Positions 37,495 to 47,488 of a stretch of 64,000 nucleotides of DNA are shown piece after piece (position 1 is the first letter of the stretch; each line of letters opens with the position of its first letter). Location: NCBI RefSeq assembly GCF_000826065.2, contig NZ_LN623541.1, positions 1 through 64,000 on the forward strand. The letters run 5' to 3'. Origin of the DNA: Tessaracoccus massiliensis. GTDB taxonomy: Bacteria; Actinomycetota; Actinomycetes; Propionibacteriales; Propionibacteriaceae. Made by a program: the position numbers and the translations under genes. The notes under the pieces are model-generated. The model saw nothing but the letters and a program-made list of their open reading frames with translations, did no database searches and was not told the origin of the DNA.

Positions 37495-38223
37495 TCAGCT
37501 GCCGCTGAGGTCCCAGGTGATGACGTCACCGAAATCGGCCGGCTGGTAGCGCACCGACGCCCAGGCCAGATCGGGGTTGCCGTGCCCGACTGCGATCCAG
37601 CCGGTGTTGCACTCCCCCACCTGCAGCTGCTTCTCCTCGTAGGCGGGAGTGAACTCGGAGCTGGCCTCGAACTCGCTCACGGGCAGGAACTGCACGTCCT
37701 CGGGCAACTGGGTCTCGCCGTCGTAGACGCCGAAGCGCCACGGGTCGGCGCTGACGCGGGTGGTGCCGTCGTCGTTCGCGTCAGGGTGCTCCGCGACGTA
37801 GCAGACGTTGACCTCGATGGCGGCCGCCGTGGTGTCGTCGTTCGATTCCCGGCCTAGCATCGTCACGTCGAAGTACTGCGTCTGGGCGGTCTCCCCCGGC
37901 TGGAGCGTCTCCTCGACGGGGCCGGTCGGCCGCTCAGCCCCGCCGTCCGCAGGGGGCTCCTCGGACGTGGACGGGTCGGGAGCCGCGGTCTCGTCCGCGG
38001 TGGCTTCGGACGTCGGCCCGGGCGCTTCGGTTGCTGTGTCGGCGGTCGGTTCGGTGCCGTCATCCGTCGCCGTGGGCTCCACCGTGACGGTCTCGGTGGC
38101 AGGGTCTGTGGGGGTTTCCGGCGTGCAGCCCACGATGGGGGCGATGAGCATGCCCGCGGCCAGGGCCGCGATGGAGGGACGTCGGAAGACAGCAGTCACT
38201 CGATGCTTTTCCACGTTCTCCAT
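37495..38223 (-). CDS. Putative lipoprotein with acidic Thr/Pro-rich linker
   Basis: This 242-residue protein has an N-terminal signal with lipobox-like IVGC followed by TPETPTDP. A disordered Thr/Glu/Pro/Ala linker extends to about residue 110. A C-terminal extracytoplasmic domain follows, starting at QTQYFDVTMLG and containing two cysteines that could pair. The domain looks like a DUF4352-type immunoglobulin-like fold, but that is a guess. A GTG at 38199 is an alternative start and would leave a more usual signal length. It is convergent with maf and divergent from the next lipoprotein. Confidence 0.72.
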   Translation of the reverse strand: MENVEKHRVTAVFRRPSIAALAAGMLIAPIVGCTPETPTDPATETVTVEPTATDDGTEPTADTATEAPGPTSEATADETAAPDPSTSEEPPADGGAERPTGPVEETLQPGETAQTQYFDVTMLGRESNDDTTAAAIEVNVCYVAEHPDANDDGTTRVSADPWRFGVYDGETQLPEDVQFLPVSEFEASSEFTPAYEEKQLQVGECNTGWIAVGHGNPDLAWASVRYQPADFGDVITWDLSGS

Positions 38224-38272
38224 ACAAACACAGACGGGGTTCACACCCCCAGCAGCCGGATAGGATCGGGGC

Positions 38273-38695
38273 ATGCAACGGATCGGACTGGCCCTCGTAG
38301 CCGCGCTCACCCTCACGGGATGCGGGGCCGCACAGCCGGTCGCACCCACGCCCGCGCCGTCCCCCAGCATCACGGTCAGCGAAGTGCCCGACGGCGGGGT
38401 GCTGCTCAGCTCACTCGGCTACTCCCACGCACCGCAGGGCTTCTCCGTGCCGCTGCATTCGGTGATCTCGGATCGGATCGACGCCTACAACAACGTCACC
38501 GCCGTGTTCACGGCACCGCCGGGGCAGGACATCGTCGCCTACCTGCGCGCCAACCTGGCAGGCATGGGCTTCGAGATCACCGCGGACAGGAACCAGTCGA
38601 TGCTGTTCACCGACGGGCACTGGCAGGGCGCCTTCACCACGTCGGGCTCATACGCCGCGCTGTCGTTGCGGACAGACCGGGAGACCCCCGACTAG
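38273..38695 (+). CDS. Small putative lipoprotein
   Basis: This 140-residue protein begins MQRIGLALVAALTLTGCGA, a clear lipoprotein signal with LTGC lipobox. A short Pro/Ala linker follows, then a small domain with GYSHAPQGFSVPL and QDIVAYLRANLAGMGFEIT. I do not recognise the family. The ATG lies 49 bp from the start of the divergent lipoprotein gene; mscS follows 10 bp after its stop and is probably on the same transcript. Confidence 0.75.
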   Translation: MQRIGLALVAALTLTGCGAAQPVAPTPAPSPSITVSEVPDGGVLLSSLGYSHAPQGFSVPLHSVISDRIDAYNNVTAVFTAPPGQDIVAYLRANLAGMGFEITADRNQSMLFTDGHWQGAFTTSGSYAALSLRTDRETPD

Positions 38696-38705
38696 GCTCG
38701 CCTGT

Positions 38706-40163
38706 ATGACGGAGACGTTGGACACTCTGACGGTGCTGCTGTGGGCGGCGATCGGGGCCCTGGCGGGCTTCATCGTCTCGTTCACCATCCGGACCCTGCT
38801 CAGGCTGTTCGTGAAACGCCGGGCCCGCAAGCTCGTCATCCGGAGGTTGCGGATCCCGCAACGGATCTTCTTCATCCTGCTGGGCGCCGGCACCGCGGTC
38901 GCGTTCGTGACCAGGCCCCGGGTCTTCCGCGGTGCCCCGGAGTGGCGCCCGATCTTCATGCAGGTTTTCCTGATCGTGATGATCTTCGCCACCGCGCTGC
39001 TGCTGACCGGCATCGTGCGCACCATCGGCGAGACCCTCCTCAACCGCGACGACGACGCCGAGGAGACGCCCCACTTCCGCAGGGTGCGCACCCAGTTGCA
39101 GATCGTCACCCGGGTAGCGCTGGCCGTCATCTGGGTCTGCGCCCTCGCCGGGGCGCTGCTCACCTTCCCTCAGTTCCGGGCGATCGGCGCCTCGCTGATG
39201 GCCTCTGCGGGCGTGTTGTCCATCGTCGCCGGTCTAGCGGCCCAATCCTCCCTGTCCAACATCTTCGCTGGCATGCAGATCGCCTTCTCCGACGCGCTGC
39301 GCGTAGGCGACCTGGTGGTCTTCGAGGAGCAGATGGGTTCGGTGGAGGAGATCACGCTGACCTACGTCGTCGTCCGCGCCTGGGACGACCGCCGTTGGAT
39401 CGTGCCCAGCACCTACTTCACCAGCAAGCCGTTCGAGAACTGGACGCGGCGGGAACCCAAGCTGCTGGGCACCGTGGAGTTCGACCTCGACTGGCTGGCC
39501 CCCATCGAGGCGATGCGGGTGGAGCTGACCCGCATCGTGCGCACCACCGACCTGTGGGACGGCCGCACGTCGTCGATGCAGGTCACCGAGGCCACCGGGG
39601 GGCACGTGAAGGTGCGCGCCGTGGTGTCGGCGGCCACCTCCGGGCAGTTGTGGGATCTGCGGTGTTTCGTGCGCGAGGAGATGATCGCCTGGCTGCAGCA
39701 CGAGGCCGTCTACGCCCTCCCCCGCACCCGCCTTGAGCCGGAGACCACCACCGCCCCCTCCGTCGAGGAGCGGGAGAGCTTCGTGGACCGGGTCGTGACC
39801 GCCCCCTCCGTCGAGGAGCGGGAGAGCTTCGTGGACCGGGTCGTGACCGAATGGGAGCAGGAACAGTCCCTGGAGGAGACCAACGTCATCCCCGTGGTCT
39901 CCAATCTGGAGGACACCGAGGAGGACCCTACGCTGCCGAAGTGGCTGCACCAGTGGCTGTCGAACCGGCGCCGCCCCGCCGCGGACATCCGCGGCGAGGA
40001 GGAATCTCCGGCGGAGACCACCCTGTCCTCCAGCAGCCCGGAGGCACGCCTCTACTCCGGCTCCCCGGAGGCTGAGGAACGCGACCGGAAGATGTCCGGC
40101 CCCAGCGCAGCCGATATGGCGGAGCGGGAGCAGACCGCCGGACGGCGCGACACCTCCACTTAG
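38706..40163 (+). CDS. MscS-family mechanosensitive ion channel
   Basis: This 485-residue protein has four or five hydrophobic segments, then the MscS pore helix and beta domain. The pore region reads [20 protein letters not shown] and [19 protein letters not shown]; the beta domain has [19 protein letters not shown]. The C-terminal 140 residues are acidic and disordered. They contain an exact 16-residue duplication, [16 protein letters not shown], encoded by a 48-bp tandem repeat. It should protect against osmotic downshock or release osmolytes. Confidence 0.88.
   Translation: MTETLDTLTVLLWAAIGALAGFIVSFTIRTLLRLFVKRRARKLVIRRLRIPQRIFFILLGAGTAVAFVTRPRVFRGAPEWRPIFMQVFLIVMIFATALLLTGIVRTIGETLLNRDDDAEETPHFRRVRTQLQIVTRVALAVIWVCALAGALLTFPQFRAIGASLMASAGVLSIVAGLAAQSSLSNIFAGMQIAFSDALRVGDLVVFEEQMGSVEEITLTYVVVRAWDDRRWIVPSTYFTSKPFENWTRREPKLLGTVEFDLDWLAPIEAMRVELTRIVRTTDLWDGRTSSMQVTEATGGHVKVRAVVSAATSGQLWDLRCFVREEMIAWLQHEAVYALPRTRLEPETTTAPSVEERESFVDRVVTAPSVEERESFVDRVVTEWEQEQSLEETNVIPVVSNLEDTEEDPTLPKWLHQWLSNRRRPAADIRGEEESPAETTLSSSSPEARLYSGSPEAEERDRKMSGPSAADMAEREQTAGRRDTST
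39750..39845 (+). repeat. Perfect 48-bp tandem duplication inside mscS
   Basis: Bases 39750-39797 are repeated exactly at 39798-39845. The unit is a multiple of three, so the channel's cytosolic tail gains 16 residues without losing frame. Exact identity, including third codon positions, means the duplication is recent or still unstable. Confidence 0.95.
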
Positions 40164-40257
40164 CGGCTCACCGAGATTTTGGCAACGTTATGGACAACGC
40201 GCCCGAGCGATGCTCAGCGCACTAGACTCCGAGGCACAACCGAATCCAGGAGGAGAA

Positions 40258-42036
40258 GTGGGCAACGTCGCCATCTCAAAGGTTCTGATTGCTAACCGCG
40301 GTGAGATCGCTGTGCGCGTCATCCGCGCCGCGCGGGATGCAGGGATCGGCTCCGTAGCCGTCTACGCGGATTCCGATGCAGGATCGCTGTTCGTCAAACT
40401 GGCCGACGAGGCCTACGCCCTCAACGGAGCGACCCCGGCTGACACCTATCTCAACATCCCGAAGCTGCTGGCCGTGGCGGAGCGCTCCGGCGCCGATGCC
40501 ATCCACCCCGGCTACGGCTTCCTCGCGGAGAACGCCGAGTTCGCACAGGCGGTGATCGACGCGGGCCTGATCTGGATCGGTCCCCCACCGTCGGCCATCG
40601 AGAACCTGGGAGACAAGGTCAAGGCCCGCCACATCGCGCAAAAGGTGGGCGCACCCCAGGTGCCGGGCACCGCTGATCCGGTGGCCGGCGCCGACGAGGT
40701 CGTCGCCTTCGCGGAGCAGTACGGCCTACCCATCGCCATCAAGGCCGCCTTCGGCGGCGGCGGCCGCGGCCTGAAGGTGGCCCGCACCATCGAGGAGATC
40801 CCGGATCTGTTCGAGTCCGCCACCCGCGAGGCCGTCACCGCTTTCGGTCGGGGCGAGTGCTTCGTCGAGCGTTACCTCGACAAGCCGCGGCACGTCGAGA
40901 CCCAGTGCCTGGCGGACTCGCACGGCAACGTGGTGGTCGTCTCCACCCGCGACTGCTCGCTGCAGCGCCGCCACCAGAAGCTCGTCGAGGAGGCGCCCGC
41001 GCCGTTCCTGACCGACGAGCAACTCACCCTGCTCTACGAATCGTCCAAGGCCATCCTCAAGGAGGCCGGCTACGTGGGCGCCGGCACCTGCGAGTTTCTC
41101 GTCGGCACCGAGGGGACCATCTCTTTCCTCGAGGTGAACACCCGCCTCCAGGTGGAACACCCCGTCTCCGAGGAGGTCACGGGCATCGACCTGGTGCGCG
41201 AGATGTTCCGCATCGCCGCCGGCGAGGAACTGGGCTACGACGATCCGGAGGTGCGCGGTCACTCCATCGAGTTCCGCATCAACGCCGAGGACGCCGGCCG
41301 CAACTTCATGCCGGCACCGGGCACGCTGACCAAGTGGCACGCACCGTGCGGCCCCGGCGTCCGCGTGGACGAGGGGTACCACGCCGGTATGACCGTGCCC
41401 GGCGCGTTCGACTCCCTCGTGGCCAAGCTCATCGTGACCGGCGCAACCCGCGATGAGGCCATCGCCCGCTCCCGTCGCGCGCTGACTGAACTCGTGATCG
41501 AGGGCATGCCCACCGTCGTGCCGTTCCACAAGGTGGTGCTCGATGATCCGGCCTACGCGGCGCCGGACGGCAACTTCGCGGTCCACACCCGCTGGATCGA
41601 GACCGATTTCTCGACGCAGATCCCGGCCTACACCGGCTTCCTCGGCGAGGAGGACGATCAGGAGGAGCCCGAGGTCATCACTGTCGAGGTCAACGGCAAG
41701 CGCGTCCAGGTGAAGCTGCCCGGCGGGTTCGGCGGCGGCCGCCCGGCGTCGGCGAAATCGGCCAAGAAGCCCACCAAGCGGGACCGTGGCGGCTCGCGCG
41801 TCTCGGCCCCCAGCGGCAACGCGTTGACCTCGCCCATGCAGGGCACGATCGTCAAGGTCACCGCTGAGGAGGGCCAGCAGGTCAGCGAGGGCGACACGAT
41901 CGCGGTCATCGAGGCCATGAAGATGGAGCAGCCGCTCAACGCGCACCGCGACGGCGTGATCGTCGGCCTCTCCGTGGAGGCCGGCCAGGCCGTCACCGCC
42001 GGCGAGCAGCTCTGCGAGATCGTCGACGCCGAGTAG
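40258..42036 (+). CDS. accA: Acyl-CoA carboxylase alpha subunit (biotin carboxylase plus biotin carrier)
   Basis: This 592-residue protein joins biotin carboxylase (residues 1-450; [46 protein letters not shown]) to a C-terminal biotinyl domain with EAMKME, where Lys555 is biotinylated by BirA. An Arg/Lys-rich linker joins them. GTG 40258 is chosen because AGGAGGAGAA stands directly upstream and the core starts a few residues later. It works with AccD and AccE encoded 4-5 kb away; the M. tuberculosis counterpart is accA3. A perfect 13-bp hairpin follows the stop. Confidence 0.94.
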   Translation: MGNVAISKVLIANRGEIAVRVIRAARDAGIGSVAVYADSDAGSLFVKLADEAYALNGATPADTYLNIPKLLAVAERSGADAIHPGYGFLAENAEFAQAVIDAGLIWIGPPPSAIENLGDKVKARHIAQKVGAPQVPGTADPVAGADEVVAFAEQYGLPIAIKAAFGGGGRGLKVARTIEEIPDLFESATREAVTAFGRGECFVERYLDKPRHVETQCLADSHGNVVVVSTRDCSLQRRHQKLVEEAPAPFLTDEQLTLLYESSKAILKEAGYVGAGTCEFLVGTEGTISFLEVNTRLQVEHPVSEEVTGIDLVREMFRIAAGEELGYDDPEVRGHSIEFRINAEDAGRNFMPAPGTLTKWHAPCGPGVRVDEGYHAGMTVPGAFDSLVAKLIVTGATRDEAIARSRRALTELVIEGMPTVVPFHKVVLDDPAYAAPDGNFAVHTRWIETDFSTQIPAYTGFLGEEDDQEEPEVITVEVNGKRVQVKLPGGFGGGRPASAKSAKKPTKRDRGGSRVSAPSGNALTSPMQGTIVKVTAEEGQQVSEGDTIAVIEAMKMEQPLNAHRDGVIVGLSVEAGQAVTAGEQLCEIVDAE

Positions 42037-42055
42037 TACGTTTCCACCAGGCACG

Positions 42056-42085
42056 ATGCCGGCGACGCCCACGCGTCGCCGGCAT
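42056..42085 (+). terminator. Perfect 13-bp hairpin after accA
   Basis: ATGCCGGCGACGC (42056-42068) pairs exactly with 42073-42085 around a CCAC loop, 20 bp after the accA stop. No T-run follows, as is common for actinobacterial terminators. It is likely the end signal for the accA transcript. Confidence 0.6.
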
Positions 42086-42156
42086 TGCGCTGTCTACTGC
42101 GGCGCTTGGGCCGCGGGCATATCCTTGGACGCACCACAATCTGCTCTGGAGGACGC

Positions 42157-43038
42157 GTGTTCGTCAGTTTCTTTTCACTCTTCGTGATCATAATGATCGT
42201 CTCCGTCGTCATGAGCGTGGTCTCGCGGAGCGGCAACTCCCAGATCAACGGTCGCTACTACGACAACCGCCAGCTCGACCCACGGCGCTACCCCGGGGCC
42301 GGGCCCCACGAGCAGTTCTACGGCCCGCCCCAGATCGGCTACGGGCCGGCGCAGCCGGGCTACGGCCCCCAGGCCGGCTACGGCCAGCAGGCGGGGTACG
42401 GCCAGCCGTACGGTCAGGGCTTCGATCCCGCGGCGCAGCAGCCCGTGACCGAGGCCGCGCTGTCGGCGATCAACAGCGACATCACCACGTTCGGTGACCA
42501 ACTGCGCGATCTGGACCTGGAGGTGGTGGGCCGCACGCTCACCCCCGAGGCCCAGGCAGATTACAGCAAGGCCCTCGACGCCTACGACGGCGCCAAGCAC
42601 CGCGCCGAGCACGCCCGCAGCAACGCCGACATCAAGCGGGTGGCGCGCATCCTGGAGGAGGGCCGCTACAACATCGCCTGCGTCAAGGCCCGCGTCAACG
42701 GCCAGCCCCTCCCGGAGCACCGCCCGCCGTGCTTCTTCGACCCGGCGCACGGCACCTCCGTCGAGAACGTCCAGTGGGCCCCTCCCGGCGGCGCGACGCG
42801 CGAGGTGCCCGCCTGCGCGGCCGACGCGCAGCGCGTGCGCACCGGCCACGACCCGTCGATCCGCATGGTGCCCAACCGCCAGATGGTGCCGGTCCCCTAC
42901 TGGGAGGACCCGCGACAGGCCGCCTGGGCGCAGGGCTACTACGGCCGCTACTACGGCGATCCGGCCATCCGTCAGATCACCACCGGCGCCATGATGATCG
43001 GCGGTTTCTCCCTTCTCATGGGCCTCCTCGACGAATGA
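42157..43038 (+). CDS. Hypothetical membrane-anchored protein with Tyr/Gly/Pro-rich linker
   Basis: This 293-residue protein has an N-terminal hydrophobic helix (FSLFVIIMIVSVVMSVV), then a low-complexity Tyr/Gly/Pro/Gln linker of about 60 residues. A soluble helical part follows (VTEAALSAINSDITTFGDQL) with several Cys and His. A final hydrophobic segment starts at GAMMIGG. GTG 42157 is supported by GGAGG about 5 nt upstream. I do not recognise the family. The two hydrophobic ends suggest both termini contact the membrane. Confidence 0.72.
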   Translation: MFVSFFSLFVIIMIVSVVMSVVSRSGNSQINGRYYDNRQLDPRRYPGAGPHEQFYGPPQIGYGPAQPGYGPQAGYGQQAGYGQPYGQGFDPAAQQPVTEAALSAINSDITTFGDQLRDLDLEVVGRTLTPEAQADYSKALDAYDGAKHRAEHARSNADIKRVARILEEGRYNIACVKARVNGQPLPEHRPPCFFDPAHGTSVENVQWAPPGGATREVPACAADAQRVRTGHDPSIRMVPNRQMVPVPYWEDPRQAAWAQGYYGRYYGDPAIRQITTGAMMIGGFSLLMGLLDE

Positions 43039-43340
43039 GGATCGGCCCCTGAGCGTCGGACGAGCGCGGGGCACCGTGTGGCCGCCTTCGGCATGGGCGG
43101 CGAAGGCCCCCATCAGAGACTGCGGAAATCCACAGGGCCACTAGCGCCAGAATCACGCTGCGGGCGCCCTTCGTCACCGCTGGCTCGTTCCTCGCCTGCG
43201 ACGCTCAGGGTCCGGGTTGTGGGAAGTACACAAGCCCGAGCGCACTTTTCCTGAAGAGACACGCAGGTCTCCTCGGAGGGTCCGGGAGTAACGTCGGCAG
43301 TAACCTACGCGACCGTAGGTTTCGTGTTGAGGAGAGCCGC
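43039..43340. other. Intergenic region with repeat remnants and a promoter/operator
   Basis: No gene is visible in these 302 bp. CCTGAGCGTCG at 43048-43058 is mirrored by its complement at 43199-43209. The stretch 43166-43210 read on the minus strand has the CCCTGAG...CGAAGGGC layout of the palindromic repeat family seen elsewhere in the window. The last 40 bp contain the operator-like palindrome listed separately and a GAGGAGAG ribosome binding site for the acyl-CoA synthetase. Confidence 0.6.
43302..43321. promoter_or_regulatory. 20-bp perfect palindrome, operator-like
   Basis: AACCTACG at 43302-43309 and its exact complement at 43314-43321 are separated by CGAC, 19 bp upstream of the acyl-CoA synthetase ATG. 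The CCTACG...CGTAGG form resembles operators of TetR-family repressors of fatty-acid genes in actinobacteria. No TetR gene lies in the window, so the regulator would act from elsewhere. Confidence 0.6.
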
Positions 43341-45014
43341 ATGTCAACCGCCACCGAGAAGATCCGCACCGCCCGCGACCTCCTGCTCAGCCTCGAAGGC
43401 CGGGGCGACGAGGCCCGCGCCAGGTTCGAGTGGCCCCAGATCAGCGGCCCGTTCAACTGGGCGATCGACTGGTTCGACGCCATCGGGCGCGACCGCGACG
43501 ACCTCGCACTGTGGATCCGCGACGAGGACGGCTCCGACGAGCGCTACTCCTACGGGGACCTGGTGACCCGCTCCGACCGGCTGGCCTCCTGGTTCACCGC
43601 GCAGGGCGTCGGCAAGGGCGATGCGGTGATGCTGATGCTCGGCAACCAGGTGGAGTTGTGGGACGCGATGCTCGCGGTGATGAAGATCGGCGGCATCATC
43701 CTGCCCACCGCGCAGGCGCTGCAACCGTTCGACCTGGCGGACCGGGTGGAGCGCGCCGGAATCCGCGCCGTGCTGGCCAACCCCGTCGACGAGCCGAAGT
43801 TCGACGACATCGAGGGCCTCACCTTCATCACCACCGGCGAGGCGCACGGCCGGTGGCTGAGCATGGCGGAGGCGGTCCGCTCCCCCGCCGAGCCGCGCAA
43901 GGTGGTGACCGACGCGGGGGATCCGGTGTTGTATTACTTCACCTCCGGCACCACCAAGGACCCGAAGCTGGTGGCGCATACGCAGCTGAGCTACCCCGTC
44001 GGCCACCTGTCCACGATGCACTTCATCGGCGTGCGCCCCGGTGACGTGCACCTCAACATCTCGTCGCCGGGCTGGGGCAAGCACGCCTGGTCCAGCTTCT
44101 TCTCCCCGTGGTTGGCCGAGGCCACGGTGTTCTCCTACAACTACACCCGCTTCGACGCCGCCACGATACTGCGCGAACTCGAGGGCGCGCAGGTCACCAC
44201 GTTCTGCGCGCCGCCCAGCGTATGGCGGATGATGATCCAGGCCAACCTGGGCGAGAAGCCCTCCGCCCTGCGCGACATCGTCGGCGCCGGCGAGCCGCTC
44301 AACCCCGAGGTCATTTCAACGGTGCAGAATGCCTGGGGTCTCACGATCCGCGACGGCTACGGCCAGACGGAGACCACCTGCACCATCGGCAACGCCCCGG
44401 GCGAGAAGGTCAAGCCGGGCGCGATGGGCAAGATCCTGCCGGGTGTGCGGATCCAGATCATCGACCCCGACACCGGCGAGGAGTCCCGCCAGGGCGAGAT
44501 CACCCTGCCCCTGGAGCCGTGGCCGTACAACCTGATGTCCGGCTACGTCGGCGGCCACCCCACGGCCGGCGAGGATGAGCGCTACCACTCGGGCGACCTG
44601 GTCAGCGTCGACGACGAGGGCTACCTCACCTACATCGGCCGCACCGACGACGTGTTCAAGGCCTCCGATTACAAGATCTCCCCGTTCGAACTGGAATCGG
44701 TACTGATCGAGCATCCCGCCGTCGTGGAGGCGGCCATCGTGCCGGCCCCTGACGCGATTCGCGCGGCGGTCCCGAAGGCCTATGTGACGCTCGCGGCGGG
44801 CTTCGAGGCGACGGCGGAGACGGCGCTGTCCATCCTGCAGCACGCCAAGGAGCGGCTGGCCCCGTACCTTCGCGTGCGGCGCATCGAGTTCTCCGGGTTG
44901 CCGAAGACGTTGAGCGGCAAGGTCCGCCGCGTGGTGCTGCGGGCCCGCGAGCACGACGCCGGCACCGAGATCGTCGACTACCGCTACGAGCAGTTCCCCG
45001 ATCTCAGAGGATGA
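43341..45014 (+). CDS. Acyl-CoA synthetase (AMP-forming, medium-chain/acetyl type)
   Basis: This 557-residue ANL-superfamily enzyme has the P-loop YYFTSGTTKDPKLV, the adenine-binding GYGQTETT, the hinge GRTDDVFKASDYKI and the C-terminal catalytic Lys in LSGKVRR. It activates a carboxylic acid to acyl-AMP and then acyl-CoA. The overall form resembles medium-chain acyl-CoA ligases. GAGGAGAG precedes the ATG. A palindromic operator lies just upstream, so it is probably induced by fatty acids or their CoA esters. It stands alone between intergenic gaps with repeats. Confidence 0.88.
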   Translation: MSTATEKIRTARDLLLSLEGRGDEARARFEWPQISGPFNWAIDWFDAIGRDRDDLALWIRDEDGSDERYSYGDLVTRSDRLASWFTAQGVGKGDAVMLMLGNQVELWDAMLAVMKIGGIILPTAQALQPFDLADRVERAGIRAVLANPVDEPKFDDIEGLTFITTGEAHGRWLSMAEAVRSPAEPRKVVTDAGDPVLYYFTSGTTKDPKLVAHTQLSYPVGHLSTMHFIGVRPGDVHLNISSPGWGKHAWSSFFSPWLAEATVFSYNYTRFDAATILRELEGAQVTTFCAPPSVWRMMIQANLGEKPSALRDIVGAGEPLNPEVISTVQNAWGLTIRDGYGQTETTCTIGNAPGEKVKPGAMGKILPGVRIQIIDPDTGEESRQGEITLPLEPWPYNLMSGYVGGHPTAGEDERYHSGDLVSVDDEGYLTYIGRTDDVFKASDYKISPFELESVLIEHPAVVEAAIVPAPDAIRAAVPKAYVTLAAGFEATAETALSILQHAKERLAPYLRVRRIEFSGLPKTLSGKVRRVVLRAREHDAGTEIVDYRYEQFPDLRG

Positions 45015-45231
45015 CCTGACTAGCGGTGCCCCTGAGCGTCGCTGGCGATATGGCTAGCGCAGACGAAAAAAGTCAGAGGTGATCTCTAACGTACAACCCA
45101 GGTGCTGGGCACGCCTAGAGGTTTCGACAACGCTCGTAGAACTCGCGGTCTCAACCAGCACAGGGCGTGACGCTCAGGCACCTGCCAAGCGTGAAGGAGT
45201 GGCCGGGGCCTCGCGGGGCACGCTCAGGGAC
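45015..45231. other. Intergenic region with decayed palindromic repeats
   Basis: No gene is seen in these 217 bp between the convergent acyl-CoA synthetase and lpdA. Fragments recur here: CCCTGAGCGTCG near 45030, a GGTTTCGACA...TCAACCAGC palindrome at about 45118-45161, and CGCTCAGG motifs near 45173 and 45222. These match the TGAG...TCGA repeat family found at 31.9, 55.7 and 57 kb. Confidence 0.55.
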
Positions 45232-46635
45232 CTACTGGGTCATCAGCGGGTCGTCGCGGTTGTGGAGGCGACGCGCGGCCTCGGCCAGCGAGCCGGACAT
45301 CGACGGGTAGACCGTGAAGGCGTGGCTGAAGTCGTCGACGGTGACCTTCTGCGACACCGCCAGCGACACCGCGTGGATCAACTCGGAGGCACGCGGGGCC
45401 ACCACGACGCCGCCGATGATGATGCCGGTGGTGGGCAGGCAGAACAGCTTGACGAAGCCGTCGGTGAAGCCCTGCATCTTCGCGCGGGCGTTGGGTGCCA
45501 ACGGCAGCAGCACGGAGGCGACCCGCACCTCGCCGGCGTCGACCATCTTCTGCGTCACGCCCACCGTGGCGATCTCCGGGGTGGTGAACACGTTGGAGGA
45601 GACGGTGCGCAGGTTGAGCGGGGCGACGGCGTCGCCCAGCGAATGCCACATCGCGATACGCCCCTGCATGGCGGCCACTGAGGCGAGCGCGAACACGCCG
45701 GTCACGTCGCCGGCGGCGTAGATGTTGCGGGCCGAGGTGCGCGAGACGCGGTCGACGGGGATGTAGCCGTACTCGTTGAGCTGCACGCCGGCCTCCTCCA
45801 GCCCCAGACCCGCGGAGTTGGGGATGGCGCCCACTGCGAACAGCGCGTGCGAGCCCTCCACCTCGCGGCCGTCCTCCAGCGTGACGACGACCCCGCCGCC
45901 CTGGCGTCGGGCCGCGACGGCGCGGCTCTCAGAAAGGATCTCCATGCCGCGCTGCTCGAAGGCGCGCTGCAACACCGCGGCCGCGTCCTGATCCTCGCCG
46001 GGGAGCACCTGCTTGCGGGAGGACACCAGCACGACGTCGCACTCCAGTCCGTCATAGGCGGAGGCGAACTCGGCGCCGGTGACGCCGGAGCCGACCACGA
46101 TGAGCCGCTTCGGCAGTTCCTTGAGGTTGTAGACCTGCTTCCAGTTCAGGATGCGCTCGCCGTCGCACTGTGCGTCCGGCAGTTCGCGCGGGGTGGTGCC
46201 GGTGGCCACCAGCACGATGTCCGCGTCGAAGGACTTCTCGCCCTCTTCCGTGGTGGCGATGACGCGGTTGGGTCCGTCGAGCCGCGCCTGGCCGGAGACC
46301 AGGTCGACGCCCTCGCGGCGCAGCTTCGAGGCGATGTCGGAGGACTGGGCGTGGGCCAGCGCGAGGACGCGCTCGTTGACCTCGGCGAGGTCGACGTCGA
46401 CCACATCCGTGAGGTCTTCGGCCTGGATGTGCAGGCCCAGTTGGCGCGCGTTCTTGATGCGCACCATCACCTCCGCCGTGGCGATGAGAGTCTTCGACGG
46501 CACGCAGTCGCTGAGGACGGCAGCGCCGCCGAGGCCCTCGCGTTCGATCAGGGTGACCTCACCCCCCAGCTGATTGCCGACGAGAGCGGCCTCATAGCCG
46601 CCGGGTCCACCACCGATGATCACAACCTTGGTCAC
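45232..46635 (-). CDS. lpdA: NAD(P)H-quinone dehydrogenase, LpdA type
   Basis: This 467-residue flavoprotein belongs to the pyridine nucleotide-disulfide reductase fold. The FAD loop is VVIIGGGPGGYEAA, followed by GLGGAAVLSDCVPSKT, in which the usual second redox cysteine is absent. That pattern is typical of the M. tuberculosis LpdA (Rv3303c) group, which reduces quinones and not disulfides. The NAD loop is LIVVGSGVTGAEFASA and the second FAD motif NIYAAGDVTG. The start is GTG 46635; homologous sequence starts exactly there. It is divergent from the PNP gene with 43 bp between starts. Confidence 0.9.
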   Translation of the reverse strand: MTKVVIIGGGPGGYEAALVGNQLGGEVTLIEREGLGGAAVLSDCVPSKTLIATAEVMVRIKNARQLGLHIQAEDLTDVVDVDLAEVNERVLALAHAQSSDIASKLRREGVDLVSGQARLDGPNRVIATTEEGEKSFDADIVLVATGTTPRELPDAQCDGERILNWKQVYNLKELPKRLIVVGSGVTGAEFASAYDGLECDVVLVSSRKQVLPGEDQDAAAVLQRAFEQRGMEILSESRAVAARRQGGGVVVTLEDGREVEGSHALFAVGAIPNSAGLGLEEAGVQLNEYGYIPVDRVSRTSARNIYAAGDVTGVFALASVAAMQGRIAMWHSLGDAVAPLNLRTVSSNVFTTPEIATVGVTQKMVDAGEVRVASVLLPLAPNARAKMQGFTDGFVKLFCLPTTGIIIGGVVVAPRASELIHAVSLAVSQKVTVDDFSHAFTVYPSMSGSLAEAARRLHNRDDPLMTQ

Positions 46636-46678
46636 GGCCCCTATCCTCGCATAGCCGCGCGGAACGTGAGGCCGCTCT

Positions 46679-47488
46679 ATGCTGAAGGGCGTGACTGAAG
46701 CATTTGATCTGGCCAATGAGGCCGCACAGTACCTCCGTGACCGTCTGGGCCAGCAGGAGATCGACATCGCGTTGGTCCTCGGCTCCGGCTGGTCCTCCGG
46801 CGCCGATGCGCTCGGCGAGCTCGTGGGCGAGCTCGAACTGGGCGACGTGCCGGGGTTCAGCAAGCCCGTCGTCAGCGGGCACGGCGGCAAGCTGCTGCTC
46901 GTGCGCACCGCTGGCGGGAAGCTGGCGGCCATCTTCACCGGCCGCACGCACTACTACGAGGGACGCGGGGTCGCCCCTGTGGCGCACGGCGTGCGCACCG
47001 CCTCCGCGTGGGGCGCCGAGACGATGGTGCTGACCAACGGCTGCGGCGGCCTCAACCCTGAGTGGGCGCCGGGCACCGTCGTGCTGATCAAGGACCACAT
47101 CAACCTCACCGGCGACACCCCGCTGGAGGGCGCCAACTTCGTCGATCTGTCCGAGGCGTACTCGAAGCGCCTGCGCGACGTCGCGAGGGACGCCGCGGGC
47201 GACCTGCCCGAGGGCGTCTACGTCCAGTTCCGCGGCCCGCAGTACGAGACCCCCGCCGAGGTCCGCATGGCCGGCATCCTCGGCGGCGACCTGGTGGGCA
47301 TGTCCACCACGCTGGAGACCATCGCCGCGCGCGAGGCGGGCATGGAGGTGCTGGGGCTCTCCCTGGTGACCAACGCCGCCGCTGGTCTGAGCGAGACCAA
47401 CCTCGACCATGCCGAGGTGCTCCAGACCGGTAAGGACGCCGGCCCGCGCCTGGCCGCTCTGCTCGCCTCCATCGTCGGGAGGCTCTGA
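46679..47488 (+). CDS. punA: Purine-nucleoside phosphorylase
   Basis: This 269-residue enzyme of the trimeric PNP class cleaves inosine and guanosine with phosphate. Visible are LVLGSGWSS for phosphate binding, FTGRTHYYEG, TNGCGGLNP, FRGPQYETPAEV and LVTNAAAGL with the base-binding Asn. ATG 46679 is used; a GTG at 46691 would remove four residues. Its TGA overlaps the ATG of the phosphosugar mutase, so both are translated together. The pair matches M. tuberculosis deoD-pmmB. Confidence 0.92.
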   Translation: MLKGVTEAFDLANEAAQYLRDRLGQQEIDIALVLGSGWSSGADALGELVGELELGDVPGFSKPVVSGHGGKLLLVRTAGGKLAAIFTGRTHYYEGRGVAPVAHGVRTASAWGAETMVLTNGCGGLNPEWAPGTVVLIKDHINLTGDTPLEGANFVDLSEAYSKRLRDVARDAAGDLPEGVYVQFRGPQYETPAEVRMAGILGGDLVGMSTTLETIAAREAGMEVLGLSLVTNAAAGLSETNLDHAEVLQTGKDAGPRLAALLASIVGRL

